A DNA stretch of 64,000 bases, from assembly GCA_003278955.1 (NCBI GenBank), contig QCCB01000003.1, positions 24,379-88,378 of the forward strand, given 5' to 3'. The notes under the pieces were generated by a model, which was given only the letters and a program-made list of their open reading frames with translations, ran no database searches and was not told the DNA's origin. The translations under genes were made by a program, and so were the position numbers. Shown here in pieces: positions 45,282 through 54,408 of the stretch. Source of the DNA: Prochlorococcus sp. AG-347-K10 (lineage in GTDB: Bacteria; Cyanobacteriota; Cyanobacteriia; PCC-6307; Cyanobiaceae). Positions within the stretch are counted from its first letter, which is position 1. Every line of letters starts with the position of its first letter.

Positions 45282-45989
45282 ATGAAAATTTTTCTTGGAT
45301 TAATTCTTTGCTTGATTTTTCAAGGAATTTTTTTAGAAAGTTCTTTTGCTCAAGTAGATTCTAACGTACGTGAGTTTTTGGAAAATCGCGTAAATCAATG
45401 GCCAGAATTATATTTGCCAAATTTTAAATTATCTGAAACTTCTAAGGATTTAGTTTATCCTAAATGGTTCGAGGGGAATTGGCTTGTTACTTCTCAAGAT
45501 ATAATTAATGACTCAGAAGAGCCAGTTATTTATAAAGTAAATTTCTTTAAGAATGATTCAGATTTAATTATTGGTAATCGTGCAAAAAATTCTGAATCTA
45601 TTGGAAAAGCAATATTTGGTGATACCTTAATCAAGGTTGTAAATGATCCTCAATCTATTAATAATCAAATTACTTATTTAAAAGATGATTTTTATATCGA
45701 TTCAAGAATTACAGGGAGAAATCAGATCCAAGATGATGATATTTTTTTCGCAGATGAGCTGGTTATACAAACAGCGCATAAGCCAGGCGCTTCAAGGATT
45801 AATCAGGTAGAGACTATTAGTAAATTTCAAAAATGTTCCGAAGAAAAATTGCAAGTTGATAATTCAATGAAACCATCAATTTGTGGAGTGCAATATGTTG
45901 CTTCTTATGGTTCAAAAGTTGGTGATCCTTCTATTCATGCTATAAAAACAAATAAATATAAATTGACGTTTGAATTTATTGAGAGTTAG
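45282..45989 (+). CDS. Exported conserved cyanobacterial protein (DUF6816-like)
   Basis: A signal peptide (FLGLILCLIFQGIFLESSFAQ, cleaved near residue 25) precedes a soluble 210-residue domain with no membrane helix: PKWFEGNWLVTSQDI (about 64), GRAKNSESIGKAIFG-like middle and DELVIQTAHK near 165. The WFxGxWxV pattern recalls lipocalin-like lumen proteins, and I associate it with DUF6816, but from memory only. Likely periplasmic or thylakoid lumen. Convergent with the GST gene (14 bases of overlap). Confidence 0.65.
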   Translation: MKIFLGLILCLIFQGIFLESSFAQVDSNVREFLENRVNQWPELYLPNFKLSETSKDLVYPKWFEGNWLVTSQDIINDSEEPVIYKVNFFKNDSDLIIGNRAKNSESIGKAIFGDTLIKVVNDPQSINNQITYLKDDFYIDSRITGRNQIQDDDIFFADELVIQTAHKPGASRINQVETISKFQKCSEEKLQVDNSMKPSICGVQYVASYGSKVGDPSIHAIKTNKYKLTFEFIES

Positions 45990-46701
45990 CACTAAAAAGA
46001 TATTCTTCTAAGTTGTTCCTCCACATAAAAAGATTTTCTAAATAAGGGTTATTTATGTATTCTTGGCTTCCCTCTCCTGAAAGAATTGGTCCTGCAGACT
46101 TTGGAAATTTAAGAAGGGATAATTGAGCAGCAATTGAAATATCTGCAATTGATAAACTATTTCCAACTAAATATTTTTTGTTGATCAAGGATTTTGATAA
46201 AGCTTCCAGTAATTTTTGGAGTTCTAAATTATCTTTAGAAGACAAAACTACATTAGAAATTTTACTAAGATTTTTAAAAGGTAATTTATCAACAATACTT
46301 TTAACTGAAGAAGGTATTTCATCTGGAAGTAATGCAGTTCTCAGCTGTGGATTTTCTATCGCAGATTTTATTAAAGCTTTTCTGCAAGTTGTAGCCATTG
46401 TAGTATCTGCCCAGTCTTCAATTAGTTTGCATTGTGCAAATAATATTGGGTCCTCAGGAAAGAGTGGATTGTTATCATTTTTTTTATCTATATATTGGCA
46501 AATAGTTGAAGAGTCATTAATAACTTGATCATTGCTATCGACTATTACAGGCACTTGTTTTTGACCTGATAATTTAAAGATTTCAAATTGGCCTATTCCA
46601 GGTGTTACTTCCTCAACTCGATATTGTAGTTTTTTTGCATGAAGAGCCATTCTTGTTTTTAAACAAAAAGCACTATGCCTAAATTGATATAATGTAATCA
46701 T
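45976..46701 (-). CDS. Glutathione S-transferase family protein
   Basis: N-terminal thioredoxin-like domain (residues 1-80: ITLYQFRHSAFCLKTRMALH with a CxxxR active site, then KQVPVIVDSNDQVINDSSTICQYID with the cis-Pro and the glutathione-binding ES/SS motif). Helical C-terminal domain (about 90-241, KYLVGNSLSIADISIAAQL). Substrate unknown; the atypical Cys suggests a thiol-transfer rather than conjugation role. At 241 residues it is typical. Confidence 0.87.
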   Translation of the reverse strand: MITLYQFRHSAFCLKTRMALHAKKLQYRVEEVTPGIGQFEIFKLSGQKQVPVIVDSNDQVINDSSTICQYIDKKNDNNPLFPEDPILFAQCKLIEDWADTTMATTCRKALIKSAIENPQLRTALLPDEIPSSVKSIVDKLPFKNLSKISNVVLSSKDNLELQKLLEALSKSLINKKYLVGNSLSIADISIAAQLSLLKFPKSAGPILSGEGSQEYINNPYLENLFMWRNNLEEYLFSANSQ

Positions 46702-46755
46702 GCTGTTAAATGTTTGTTAAAACTTAGCTAAAAAAGTAATCTATTTGTGGAGCTG

Positions 46756-46965
46756 ATGGGCGAATTTTTCTCTAATGTTGCAAGATATCCAAAATATTTG
46801 ATATCCATCATTGTTGGGGGACTTGTTGCTTTGCTTGAACCTTTTTTCAAGAATAGATCAAATCCCCTTACAATAGTAGGTTTGATATCTTCTGTCTTAA
46901 GTGCTTTCATAACTGTTTATTTTGTCTTGCAAGCGATGACAAACCCAATAAATTTACAACCATAA
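46756..46965 (+). CDS. DUF751 family membrane protein
   Basis: Small protein conserved in cyanobacteria and plastids (the Ycf33-like/DUF751 group). MGEFFSNVARYPKYLISIIV then GGLVALLEPFFKNRSNPLT gives one re-entrant or membrane helix, and IVGLISSVLSAFITVYFVLQAM a second. The track start is GTG 46747; ATG 46756 gives the family-like N-terminus and 69 residues. Its TAA overlaps the ATG of rbfA by one base. Confidence 0.8.
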   Translation: MGEFFSNVARYPKYLISIIVGGLVALLEPFFKNRSNPLTIVGLISSVLSAFITVYFVLQAMTNPINLQP

Positions 46966-47357
46966 TGCCAAATAATTACCGTCTTGCAAAAGTTTCTTCT
47001 CTTTTGAAGAAAGAAATAACCCTTATTTTGCAGAATGATTTGGAAAATGATCTTATTAGAGATCATTTCGTCAATATTTCTAAGATTGATTTATCAGGTG
47101 ATTTGCAACACTGTAAGATTTATATAACTTCAACTGCTCAAGAGAAAGTGAGGAGAGAAATTCTAGCAAACTTGAATGCTGCCAAAAGCTTTATAAGGCA
47201 TAGTTTAGGAAAAAGAATAGAGATGAGAAGAGTGCCAGAAATAATTTTTAAAGACGATGTTATTCTCGATAAAGGATTATCAGTCCTGAAACTTCTCGAT
47301 GAATTAAACAATAAAAATAAAAATCATAATATTGAGGATAAGGATGCCAATAGTTGA
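46965..47357 (+). CDS. rbfA: Ribosome-binding factor A
   Basis: Assembly factor for the 30S subunit, binding near helix 1 and 44 of 16S rRNA; KH-like fold. RLAKVSSLLKKEITLIL (residues 5-21) and the SGDLQHCKIYITSTAQ strand (about 42-57), plus RMRRVPEIIFKDDV-like RMRRVPEI (about 88-98), are family-typical. The 130-residue gene overlaps hemD by 14 bases and the DUF751 gene by one. Confidence 0.94.
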   Translation: MPNNYRLAKVSSLLKKEITLILQNDLENDLIRDHFVNISKIDLSGDLQHCKIYITSTAQEKVRREILANLNAAKSFIRHSLGKRIEMRRVPEIIFKDDVILDKGLSVLKLLDELNNKNKNHNIEDKDANS

Positions 47358-48141
47358 TTTACCTCTTGATCAAAGAAATATAATTATTACTCGATCAAAA
47401 GAAGGGATATTAGATATAAAAAAGATATTTACAAGTAAGGGCGCTAATGTATTTGATTTGCCTGCAATATCTATTGGTGATCCTGATGATTTGAATCCTC
47501 TAGACGAAGCATTAAATCAAATAAATGATTTTCATTGGATTATTTTTTCCAGTAGTAATGGGATTAAATTTGTGGATAAAAGACTTAGATACTTTAATAG
47601 TTCATTAAAAGAATGTTCTAAAAAAACAAAAATCGCAGTAGTCGGAGAAAAAACTTCAAAAACACTTGATGATTTTGGAATTAAGGCTGATTTCATACCT
47701 CCAGAATTCGTTGCTGAAAGTTTAATTGATAATTTCCCAGTATCTGGTTATGGACTTCGAATCTTTGTACCAAGAGTTCAAACAGGTGGTAGGGATCTAA
47801 TTGCAGATCAATTCAGAAAGGCTGGTTCCCGTGTATTTGAGGTTGCTGCATATGAAACTAGATGTCCTGACTCAATTCCGGAAGAAACAATTGATATTAT
47901 TTCTAATCGAAAAGTAGATGCAATTATTTTCTCAAGCGGTAAAACCGTAGTAAATACTGCTTTTTTACTAGAAAAAAAACTTGGTAAACAATGGTTAGAA
48001 TATTTCAATCAGATTAAGTTGTTAACTATTGGACCTCAGACAACAAAAATATGTAACAAGATTTTTGGAAGAGTTGATAGTCAAGCACAAAAATATACTT
48101 TTGAAGGACTGCTAGATCTGGCAATTAATATTTTTAGTTAG
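47344..48141 (+). CDS. hemD: Uroporphyrinogen-III synthase
   Basis: Cyclises hydroxymethylbilane to uroporphyrinogen III in haem and chlorophyll synthesis. Features of the two-domain fold: NIIITRSKEGILDIKKIFTSKGANVFDLPAISI (residues 12-44), DFHWIIFSSSNGIKFV (about 62), VVGEKTSKTLDDFGIKADFIP (about 95) and IIFSSGKTVVNTAFLL plus LLTIGPQTTKIC. ATG 47344 is preferred over the TTG at 47332; 265 residues. Overlaps rbfA by 14 bases. Confidence 0.92.
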   Translation: MPIVDLPLDQRNIIITRSKEGILDIKKIFTSKGANVFDLPAISIGDPDDLNPLDEALNQINDFHWIIFSSSNGIKFVDKRLRYFNSSLKECSKKTKIAVVGEKTSKTLDDFGIKADFIPPEFVAESLIDNFPVSGYGLRIFVPRVQTGGRDLIADQFRKAGSRVFEVAAYETRCPDSIPEETIDIISNRKVDAIIFSSGKTVVNTAFLLEKKLGKQWLEYFNQIKLLTIGPQTTKICNKIFGRVDSQAQKYTFEGLLDLAINIFS

Positions 48142-48607
48142 AAAAATTTTTGGAATAGTTCTTTTCAACTAAATCTTTGAACCTATCAATATTGGCCTGT
48201 AATTCGTTTGTAACCATTTTGCCTAAGATATTTTCTTCCATAAAACGCGCAATCATTTTAGGTAGCTCATAAGTTATTGCTAAATTTACCGTTGTGATTT
48301 GATCAGTTTTACTTTCGAAAGATACTGATCCCTCAGTTGGTAAACCTCCTATAGATTTCCATTTAAGTTTGCTTTTTTCGACCCTTTCTGTAATTTGAGC
48401 TTTCCATTTAAACCTAAAGCCATTTGCCGCCAAGGTCCATTCTGTTAAATCTGGTAATGTATTAGTCTCTTCATCAACTGTTTTTACAGATTCAATCCAG
48501 CTCATCCAAAGTGACATTGAGTCTAAATCGCTCCATGTATCCCAAACATTTTCAATAGGCGCGTTAACAACTGTTATTACGTCATGTTTTAGCCAAGTAC
48601 CCATCAA
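48134..48607 (-). CDS. SRPBCC (START-like) family protein
   Basis: A 157-residue helix-grip protein: VVNAPIENVWDTWSDLDSMSLWMSWIESV (about residues 12-40) is the polyketide cyclase/coenzyme Q-binding type start, and TVNLAITYELPKMIARFMEE leads into the long C-terminal helix. Ligand unknown. The minus-strand start lies at the stop of zds, and the pair is probably co-transcribed. Marine cyanobacteria keep this gene beside zds, as I remember, hinting at a pigment or lipid role. Confidence 0.82.
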   Translation of the reverse strand: MMGTWLKHDVITVVNAPIENVWDTWSDLDSMSLWMSWIESVKTVDEETNTLPDLTEWTLAANGFRFKWKAQITERVEKSKLKWKSIGGLPTEGSVSFESKTDQITTVNLAITYELPKMIARFMEENILGKMVTNELQANIDRFKDLVEKNYSKNFSN

Positions 48608-50062
48608 TTAACTAACTGCAAGATTCTTTGCTAATTCTGCTTTCTTCTCTAAAATTGCAGCAGCAGCCAAATGACCACTCATTGTAGCTCCCTCCATAGA
48701 ATCTATGTAATCTTGTTTTGTATAACTACCAGCCATGAAGAAATTAGATATAGATGTTTTTTGATTAGGTCTGAAAGGTTCCATACCGGGAGCTTCTCTA
48801 TAAAGTGATTGTGGAATTTGTACTACATTACTCCAAAGTAATTTAAGGTTTTTTGAGGATGGGAATAGACTGCGAACCTCTTTATCTATTTCTTTTGTAA
48901 TTCTTTCTGTAGATCTTCCCATCCATCTATCGCCAGGAGTTAAAACACATTGGAGAAGTGACCCCATGTCTTTTTTTCTATAGTCTGCTGGACTTGCTAG
49001 TGCTAAATCAGCAAAACAACTGAAAGAGGCATCAGCAGAATAAAGAAGATTATCTAGTCCAATTGGTTCGTTTCCAGTATTATCTTTTTGTAATTCAGTA
49101 ACCCAACCGTCATATCTTAATTGGATTGTGGCAACAGCTACAGCTCTAAGTTTTTTTAAACCTTCAAATTCTTTAAATTGATACCATTCTTTTGGAATTA
49201 ACTTTTTTATTCCAGGAACATCACAGGCAGCTAGAAATTTATCTGCAAACACTTGCTTAATTCCTTCAGGAGAAGATATTTTTAATTGATGCACAGAATA
49301 GGAGGAAGATTCCTTGTTATAAATGATTTTTTCTACCTTATGGTTAAGGTGTATTTTCGCTCCTTTTTTTGTGATGTAGTCGACAATAGGTTGAGTTAAC
49401 CATTTATGTGGAGAACCTTTTAAAAGATTCAGTTTTGAGGCTTCTGTTTTAGAAGCAAACATCATGAAAATAGTTAGCATGCATCTTGCTGAAATATCTT
49501 TGCAATTAATAAAACCTAAAGCATATGCGATAGGATCCCACATTCTTTCTAAGCTTTTTTCACTTCCACCATGGTTTAAAAACCATTCTTTAAAACTAAT
49601 TTTATCTAGATCTCTGATTATTTTCATTGCGCCTTCATAGTCTATCAATCCTCTAACTATTGGGCTTGTCCCTAAAGCTAAGGCATTTCTGAACTTATCT
49701 ACCCAAGTAAGTTGTTCGGTGGTGAAAAAAGCTTTAAGTCCATTAAATGGAGCACCTAAGGGGAATCTGAAGTCTAAAGATTTTAAATTACCACCATTAT
49801 TGATAAATAGATGAGTATGATCTTTCGGGAGTAAATTGTCTAGAGCTCCCACTTTTTTCATTAATTTAAAAAGATTTGCATAATTGTAAAAAAATACATG
49901 TAATCCCATTTCTATGTGGTTGCCATCTTTATCTTCCCAACTTCCTACTTTACCTCCCCAAAATGACCTGCTTTCGTAAATTTCTACATCGTGACCTTCA
50001 TCAACTAAATTGACTGCAGCTGTAAGACCAGCTAATCCAGAACCAACTATTGCAATTTTCAC
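48608..50062 (-). CDS. zds: Zeta-carotene desaturase
   Basis: FAD-dependent carotenoid desaturase of the plant/cyanobacterial CrtQ (Zds) type, converting zeta-carotene to lycopene isomers. FAD motif: [29 protein letters not shown] (residues 3-31). [17 protein letters not shown] (about 50-66) is diagnostic of Zds/Pds. The C-terminal FAD region is [24 protein letters not shown] (about 443-466). 484 residues. It precedes the SRPBCC gene on the same strand and is divergent from the A-type Fe-S gene. Confidence 0.94.
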   Translation of the reverse strand: MKIAIVGSGLAGLTAAVNLVDEGHDVEIYESRSFWGGKVGSWEDKDGNHIEMGLHVFFYNYANLFKLMKKVGALDNLLPKDHTHLFINNGGNLKSLDFRFPLGAPFNGLKAFFTTEQLTWVDKFRNALALGTSPIVRGLIDYEGAMKIIRDLDKISFKEWFLNHGGSEKSLERMWDPIAYALGFINCKDISARCMLTIFMMFASKTEASKLNLLKGSPHKWLTQPIVDYITKKGAKIHLNHKVEKIIYNKESSSYSVHQLKISSPEGIKQVFADKFLAACDVPGIKKLIPKEWYQFKEFEGLKKLRAVAVATIQLRYDGWVTELQKDNTGNEPIGLDNLLYSADASFSCFADLALASPADYRKKDMGSLLQCVLTPGDRWMGRSTERITKEIDKEVRSLFPSSKNLKLLWSNVVQIPQSLYREAPGMEPFRPNQKTSISNFFMAGSYTKQDYIDSMEGATMSGHLAAAAILEKKAELAKNLAVS

Positions 50063-50161
50063 TTTTTCTTAAAATTATAACAAATCAAGTTTGGATAACG
50101 TTTGTTCAATGCATCCTATCGATTAAGTTTTTATATTATAAATAGTAGGAATCCCTTGTTT

Positions 50162-50554
50162 ATGGAAAATGTAGAAATTAAACAGGAAATTAAAAATTCT
50201 GATGATGGCAAAGGTATCTTAATTACGAATGATGCTATAGAACAAATTTCAAATTTATTGAACGGCCAAAGTGATAAAAAAGCACTAAGGGTAGGAGTAA
50301 GATCAGGCGGTTGTAGTGGAATGAGTTATACGATGGATTTTATAGGAACTAATGAAATAAATCCCGATGATAAAGTTTATGATTATTCATTAAAAGCTGA
50401 TCAAAGCTTTCAAGTAGTTTGTGATCCAAAAAGTCTTCTATATATTTATGGAATGCAGTTAGATTTTAGTAAGGAATTAATTGGGGGTGGCTTTAATTTT
50501 GTAAATCCCAATGCCTCTCAAACTTGCGGTTGTGGAAGCTCTTTTGCAGTTTAA
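50162..50554 (+). CDS. A-type iron-sulfur carrier (IscA/SufA/HesB family)
   Basis: Carries Fe-S clusters from the Suf scaffold to target proteins. The three cluster cysteines are in SGGCSGMSYTM (about residue 55) and the C-terminal CGCGSSF (about 120). ITNDAIEQISNLL (about 21) and LLYIYGMQLDFSKELIGGGFNFVNPNA are family hallmarks. The track start at 50102 is TTG; ATG 50162 gives 130 residues with a short acidic leader. It is followed 6 bases later by the TPR-like gene. Confidence 0.93.
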   Translation: MENVEIKQEIKNSDDGKGILITNDAIEQISNLLNGQSDKKALRVGVRSGGCSGMSYTMDFIGTNEINPDDKVYDYSLKADQSFQVVCDPKSLLYIYGMQLDFSKELIGGGFNFVNPNASQTCGCGSSFAV

Positions 50555-50560
50555 TAAGTA

Positions 50561-50989
50561 ATGAATAACGAAATTAATCCCATCGAAGAGGATTTTAATG
50601 CAGCCCTATCTAGATATAAAGCAGGGCAAGATTTAATTCCAATCGTTCAAGATTTTCAAAAAATTATACAGCAAATTCCAAATCATTTTGCTGCCTGGAC
50701 TTGTTTATCATGGCTTCAATTACTTTTGAAAAATAATGAAGAAGCTTTGTCAGCTTCCAGACAAGCTGTTCGATTAAATCAGCAAGATCCACAAGCAAGA
50801 ATGAATTTGTCTTTAGCTCTTTTGGCTACCAATAATAAAGGTGTTAGGGATCATATTGAGTTAATAAAAAAAATGTCTATGATGATGCCAGATGTGAAAA
50901 GTGAATTGAAAGAATCTGTTGAAGATGGATTAAGTAGATATCCAGATTGGCCTGAGTTAACCAAAGTAAAAAAATGGTTGGAATTTTAA
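50561..50989 (+). CDS. TPR-like protein, 142 aa
   Basis: All-helical protein with one or two tetratricopeptide-like units: FAAWTCLSWLQLLLKNNEEALSASRQAVRLNQQDPQARMNLSLALL (about residues 46-90). No signal peptide. It starts 6 bases after the A-type Fe-S gene and ends 1 base before the TIGR03492 gene, so the three genes form an operon. Partner unknown. Confidence 0.8.
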   Translation: MNNEINPIEEDFNAALSRYKAGQDLIPIVQDFQKIIQQIPNHFAAWTCLSWLQLLLKNNEEALSASRQAVRLNQQDPQARMNLSLALLATNNKGVRDHIELIKKMSMMMPDVKSELKESVEDGLSRYPDWPELTKVKKWLEF

Positions 50990-50990
50990 A

Positions 50991-52193
50991 TTGTTTAAAA
51001 TTTTAATATTAAGTAATGGGCATGGAGAAGATTTATCTGGCAGTCTAATAGCTAAGCAATTCGTAAAAATTGGTTATTCTGTTCACGCTTTGCCAATTGT
51101 TGGTAAAGGAAACCATTACGAAAAAGAAAAAATTAAGATTATAGGTAAAACTAAAGAATTTAGAACTGGGGGAATTGGCTATAATTCTTTTAAGGGAAGA
51201 ATTACTGAGATATTAGGCGGAGAAATATTTTATCTTCTAAAAAGATTATATTTAACTTTTAAAATAAGAAAAAAATATGATTATTTTTTTGTAGTTGGAG
51301 ATATTGTGCCAGTTTTTTTTGCATGGATTTGTAAGAAAGATTTTTTTACATATCTAGTTGCTTATTCCAGCCATTATGAAGGGAAGTTAAAATTACCATG
51401 GCCTTCTAAATTTTTTTTGCTCTCACAAAAAGCAAAAAAAATATATACGAGAGACTCCCTTACAGCTAATGATTTAACATTTCAATTAAAAAAGAAAGTC
51501 TCTTTTTTAGGCAATCCATTTATGGATAAATTTTTTCCTAGAAACAGAGAATTAAATAAGGCTGAATTTAGTATTGGATTATTTCCAGGAAGTAGATTCC
51601 CTGAGATTTTAGATAATTTCGTGTTGATTTTAGAGGTATTAGAGGCATTGTCAGATTTAAGATATTTTCAAAAAATTCAGTTTAATTTTGCAATAGTTAA
51701 TGCTATATCTTCATTAAAAATAAAGGAGCTTTTTCAAAAAAGGGGATGGTTTAAAATAGAAAATATAAAAGATAATAATCTCTTGAAATTTCAATATAAA
51801 TTTTTAGAAGTGAATATATATTGGAATAATTTTGACAAAATATTATTGAAAAGTAGATGCTGTATCAGCATGGCAGGAACAGCTGCAGAGCAAGCGATTG
51901 GATTAGGAAAACCAGTTATTCAGATTGAAGGTAAAGGTCCACAATTTACAAAAACTTTTGCAGAAGCGCAAAGACGTTTGCTTGGAAAATATGTTTTTTG
52001 TGCCAGTAATTATAAAGATAAGAATGATCAAATCAATCAGACAATAAAATTGCTCATAAAAATAATATATCTTATTCAGATAAATAAGAAGTTTATTATT
52101 TCATGTAATGAAAATGCCAAAAAAAGACTGGGTGAAAACAAAGCTTCTCTTAAAATGGTTGATGACGTCAATATTGTTATAAAAAATGACTAA
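50991..52193 (+). CDS. LpxB-related glycosyltransferase-like protein (TIGR03492)
   Basis: GT-B-fold protein related to lipid-A-disaccharide synthase. LILSNGHGEDLSGSLIAKQF (residues 5-24) is the diagnostic start. GLFPGSRFPEILDNF (about 192-206) and the C-terminal SMAGTAAEQAIGLGKPVIQIEGKGPQF (about 292-318) are the nucleotide-sugar half. Lipid A synthesis itself is not implied. The start is TTG, with the frame following directly on the TPR gene. 400 residues; its end overlaps the next gene by 8 bases. Confidence 0.87.
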   Translation: MFKILILSNGHGEDLSGSLIAKQFVKIGYSVHALPIVGKGNHYEKEKIKIIGKTKEFRTGGIGYNSFKGRITEILGGEIFYLLKRLYLTFKIRKKYDYFFVVGDIVPVFFAWICKKDFFTYLVAYSSHYEGKLKLPWPSKFFLLSQKAKKIYTRDSLTANDLTFQLKKKVSFLGNPFMDKFFPRNRELNKAEFSIGLFPGSRFPEILDNFVLILEVLEALSDLRYFQKIQFNFAIVNAISSLKIKELFQKRGWFKIENIKDNNLLKFQYKFLEVNIYWNNFDKILLKSRCCISMAGTAAEQAIGLGKPVIQIEGKGPQFTKTFAEAQRRLLGKYVFCASNYKDKNDQINQTIKLLIKIIYLIQINKKFIISCNENAKKRLGENKASLKMVDDVNIVIKND

Positions 52194-52455
52194 GGAGAAT
52201 AATCAAAATAAGTTAAAAAAAATTATTGATAATTTGTTATTAATAAATTTATTTACAGTCATTTTTTTTGCAATATTTTTTATTTTTGCAATCATTATGC
52301 AAATAAATGGCATATTTATTTTTATTAATTTGATTCAAATAGTTTGGAATCCTCTTGTAGTTCCATTGATAACAATTCTTATTATTAGTACTTTAGTAAA
52401 TGGTATTAATTCTTGGTGGAGGCGTAAATTGCTTTCTCAAGAAGAGGATATTTAA
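52186..52455 (+). CDS. Small membrane protein, 89 aa
   Basis: No known family. Two long hydrophobic helices (INLFTVIFFAIFFIFAIIMQ, about residues 19-38, and NPLVVPLITILIISTLVNG, about 50-70) and a basic C-terminal region (WWRRKLLSQEEDI). It overlaps the LpxB-like gene by 8 bases, which suggests coupling, and is convergent with the epimerase gene (50 bases of overlap at the 3' ends). The long overlap is unusual, but both frames are well supported. Confidence 0.68.
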   Translation: MTKENNQNKLKKIIDNLLLINLFTVIFFAIFFIFAIIMQINGIFIFINLIQIVWNPLVVPLITILIISTLVNGINSWWRRKLLSQEEDI

Positions 52456-53332
52456 AAGTATAATTTTTGAGTTTACTGCTAATTACTTTTTGCCCTTCTA
52501 AGACAACTTTTGCTCCATCTCCTAACAATATTTTTAAAACCGCTCCAGGCACTGGAAGTAAATTTGGTCTATTCAGACATTTGCCTAAAGTCTTAGAAAA
52601 GTCTCTCATTAATACTGGATTTGGTGCGACAGCATTAAATACGCCCGAATACTTTTTATCAACTAATGCTTGAGTAATTAATGCACATAAATCAGTTCTA
52701 TGAATCCAACTCATCCATTGCTTACCATCTCCAATTGGTCCACCTAATCCAACTTTAAATATAGGGAGCATTTTTCCTAATGCTCCGCCATCTGCCTCTA
52801 GAACAATACCAATTCTAAAAATAACTAACCTTGAGAAAAATGGTTTTTCAGCAGCGACCGCTTCCCATTTTTTGCAAAGAATAGCTAAAAAGTCTTTTCC
52901 TTCAATACTATTTTCAGTGAATTCACCAGACAAACTTGTACCGTAATAACCTATTGCTGATCCATTTATGATGACTTTTGGGTTGATTTTGAAATTTTGA
53001 AGGGTCTTCATCATAAATTTCGTGGTGTTAATGCGACTATTTTCAATCTTTTGTTTTTGTTCAGAAGTCCATTTTTTTTCTGCTATTGGTTCCCCCATCA
53101 AGTTAATAATTCCATCTGCCTCTCTTAAAATATTTAGAAGATTCTCGTTATTCCAGTTTTTTTCTTTTGATAAATCGATTTGAAAAAATTTAAACTTATT
53201 GAAATCTAAATTAATCTTTAATTTACTTATGGGTTTTCTACTTACAATGTATATTTCGTGATTTTTATTGAGTAGTGTGGGTATTAATTCTTTACCAACA
53301 AATCCAGTACAGCCAAGTAGTAAAAGACGCAT
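52406..53332 (-). CDS. TIGR01777 family epimerase-like protein (SDR, YfcH/SulA type)
   Basis: Extended short-chain dehydrogenase: LLLLGCTGFVGKELIPTLLNK (residues 2-22) is the Rossmann motif, GIINLMGEPIAEKKWTSEQK (about 94-113) and VIINGSAIGYYGTSLSGEFTE (about 132-152, with the YxxxK-like site) follow. The C-terminal DUF1731 part includes NAVAPNPVLMRDFSKTLGK. Often labelled cell-division inhibitor SulA, which is not supported by experiment. 308 residues. Confidence 0.9.
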   Translation of the reverse strand: MRLLLLGCTGFVGKELIPTLLNKNHEIYIVSRKPISKLKINLDFNKFKFFQIDLSKEKNWNNENLLNILREADGIINLMGEPIAEKKWTSEQKQKIENSRINTTKFMMKTLQNFKINPKVIINGSAIGYYGTSLSGEFTENSIEGKDFLAILCKKWEAVAAEKPFFSRLVIFRIGIVLEADGGALGKMLPIFKVGLGGPIGDGKQWMSWIHRTDLCALITQALVDKKYSGVFNAVAPNPVLMRDFSKTLGKCLNRPNLLPVPGAVLKILLGDGAKVVLEGQKVISSKLKNYTFKYPLLEKAIYASTKN

Positions 53333-53433
53333 AACATATAGATGTTTATCACTTAAGGCTATTAAATTTTTTAGACAATTGTAATTATTATTCCGTTATA
53401 AATTTTTTTTAATATTTTGCAAACAAGTTTTTG

Positions 53434-53439
53434 TATAAT
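53434..53439 (+). promoter_or_regulatory. Candidate -10 box of ndhO
   Basis: A perfect TATAAT preceded by TTTTTG, 28 bases before the ndhO ATG, in a 135-base divergent spacer. A clear -35 at normal distance is not visible. In a genome this AT-rich, a consensus hexamer is suggestive only. Confidence 0.45.
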
Positions 53440-53467
53440 AAATGTCAAATGACTTTTTTAATTCATT

Positions 53468-53704
53468 ATGACAGATTCTATTCAAAAGCAACCTCTCAAG
53501 AAAGGAAGCTTAGTTTTTGTCGATAGAGAAAGTTATATAAAAAGCATCGAGGCGTTAGCCAGTGATAATGATCTGCCTAATTATGTCTTTGAAGGTCCTG
53601 GAGAGATTCTTTTACTCAAAGACGAATATGCTCAGGTTCGGTGGCGTAGACCTGTTCCAGATGTTTGGTTGAAATTAGATCAACTTAAAGAATATAGTCA
53701 ATAA
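53468..53704 (+). CDS. ndhO: NAD(P)H-quinone oxidoreductase subunit O
   Basis: Cyanobacterial/plant-specific regulatory subunit on the peripheral arm of the NDH-1 (photosynthetic complex I). LKKGSLVFVDRESYIKSIEALASD (about residues 9-32) and YAQVRWRRPVPDVWLKLDQL (about 54-73) are the family's hallmark motifs. 78 residues, normal. It acts in the same complex that CRR7 helps to build, and crr7 in this window carries a stop. Confidence 0.95.
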   Translation: MTDSIQKQPLKKGSLVFVDRESYIKSIEALASDNDLPNYVFEGPGEILLLKDEYAQVRWRRPVPDVWLKLDQLKEYSQ

Positions 53705-53714
53705 AATTCTATAT

Positions 53715-54392
53715 CTAAAAGTTTTTATTTTTTTTCTCTCTAGACATCTTTAATTGGATTATTTTTGCTTCTTTGATCATTTCTTTACCATCAAATAAGT
53801 AATTATCAACGTACCCTTGTGTATATCTATCAAATTCTGATAGTGCATCTTTAACTTGAGAAAAACAATGATAAAGATCGAGGCCTAAAGCTGAAATAGA
53901 CTTTGGAACTATTTTTTTGTTATAAATTTTTTCAACTCGTTCTATTTTCTTTTGTGAAAGATTTATGTAACTGCAAAAATTTTCCATTAGTTGCTCATCA
54001 TATGGATCTGCAGATAGTTCTTTTATTTCGTTCTTCAAAGGTTTAATTATTTGACTAATTAATCTATTTATCGGAGTGTAAATATCTTTAATCCATGTTT
54101 CAACTTCTTTGTCTTTAATTGACGAATTATATTTTTTTGAGTTAAATTTCTCTTCCCAATTTTCATTTAATGAATCAAATGATGAACTGGAAGAATAAAG
54201 ACTTCTATCATATTGTTTTTTTTTAATAGGATCACTTAGAATTTCCCAGGCATTTTGTATTGCAAGAAATCGTTCTTTCTTTCCGCCTGCATCAGGATGA
54301 TGTTGCTTAACTAAAGAACGATATGAGGATTTAATTTCACTTTTGGTTGCATTTTTTTTGAGGCCTAATTCTTCATATAAATTTTTTTCCAT
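53715..54392 (-). CDS. DnaJ domain protein
   Basis: J-domain co-chaperone: residues 3-65 contain LYEELGLKKNATKSEIKSSYRSLVKQHHPDAGG with the essential HPD, then LSDPIKKKQYD. The remaining 160 residues (mostly helical, IKDIYTPINRLISQIIKPLKNEI and so on) are not the G/F or zinc-finger domains of DnaJ, so it is a specialised type III J-protein. Client unknown. The cysK gene precedes it on the minus strand by 16 bases. Confidence 0.88.
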   Translation of the reverse strand: MEKNLYEELGLKKNATKSEIKSSYRSLVKQHHPDAGGKKERFLAIQNAWEILSDPIKKKQYDRSLYSSSSSFDSLNENWEEKFNSKKYNSSIKDKEVETWIKDIYTPINRLISQIIKPLKNEIKELSADPYDEQLMENFCSYINLSQKKIERVEKIYNKKIVPKSISALGLDLYHCFSQVKDALSEFDRYTQGYVDNYLFDGKEMIKEAKIIQLKMSREKKNKNF

Positions 54393-54408
54393 TTTTAAAA
54401 ATTATGAA

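Noticed and set aside
46178-46528. 116-aa plus-strand frame opposite the GST gene
   Set aside because: It is antisense to a well-matched GST; no ribosome site or conserved motif.
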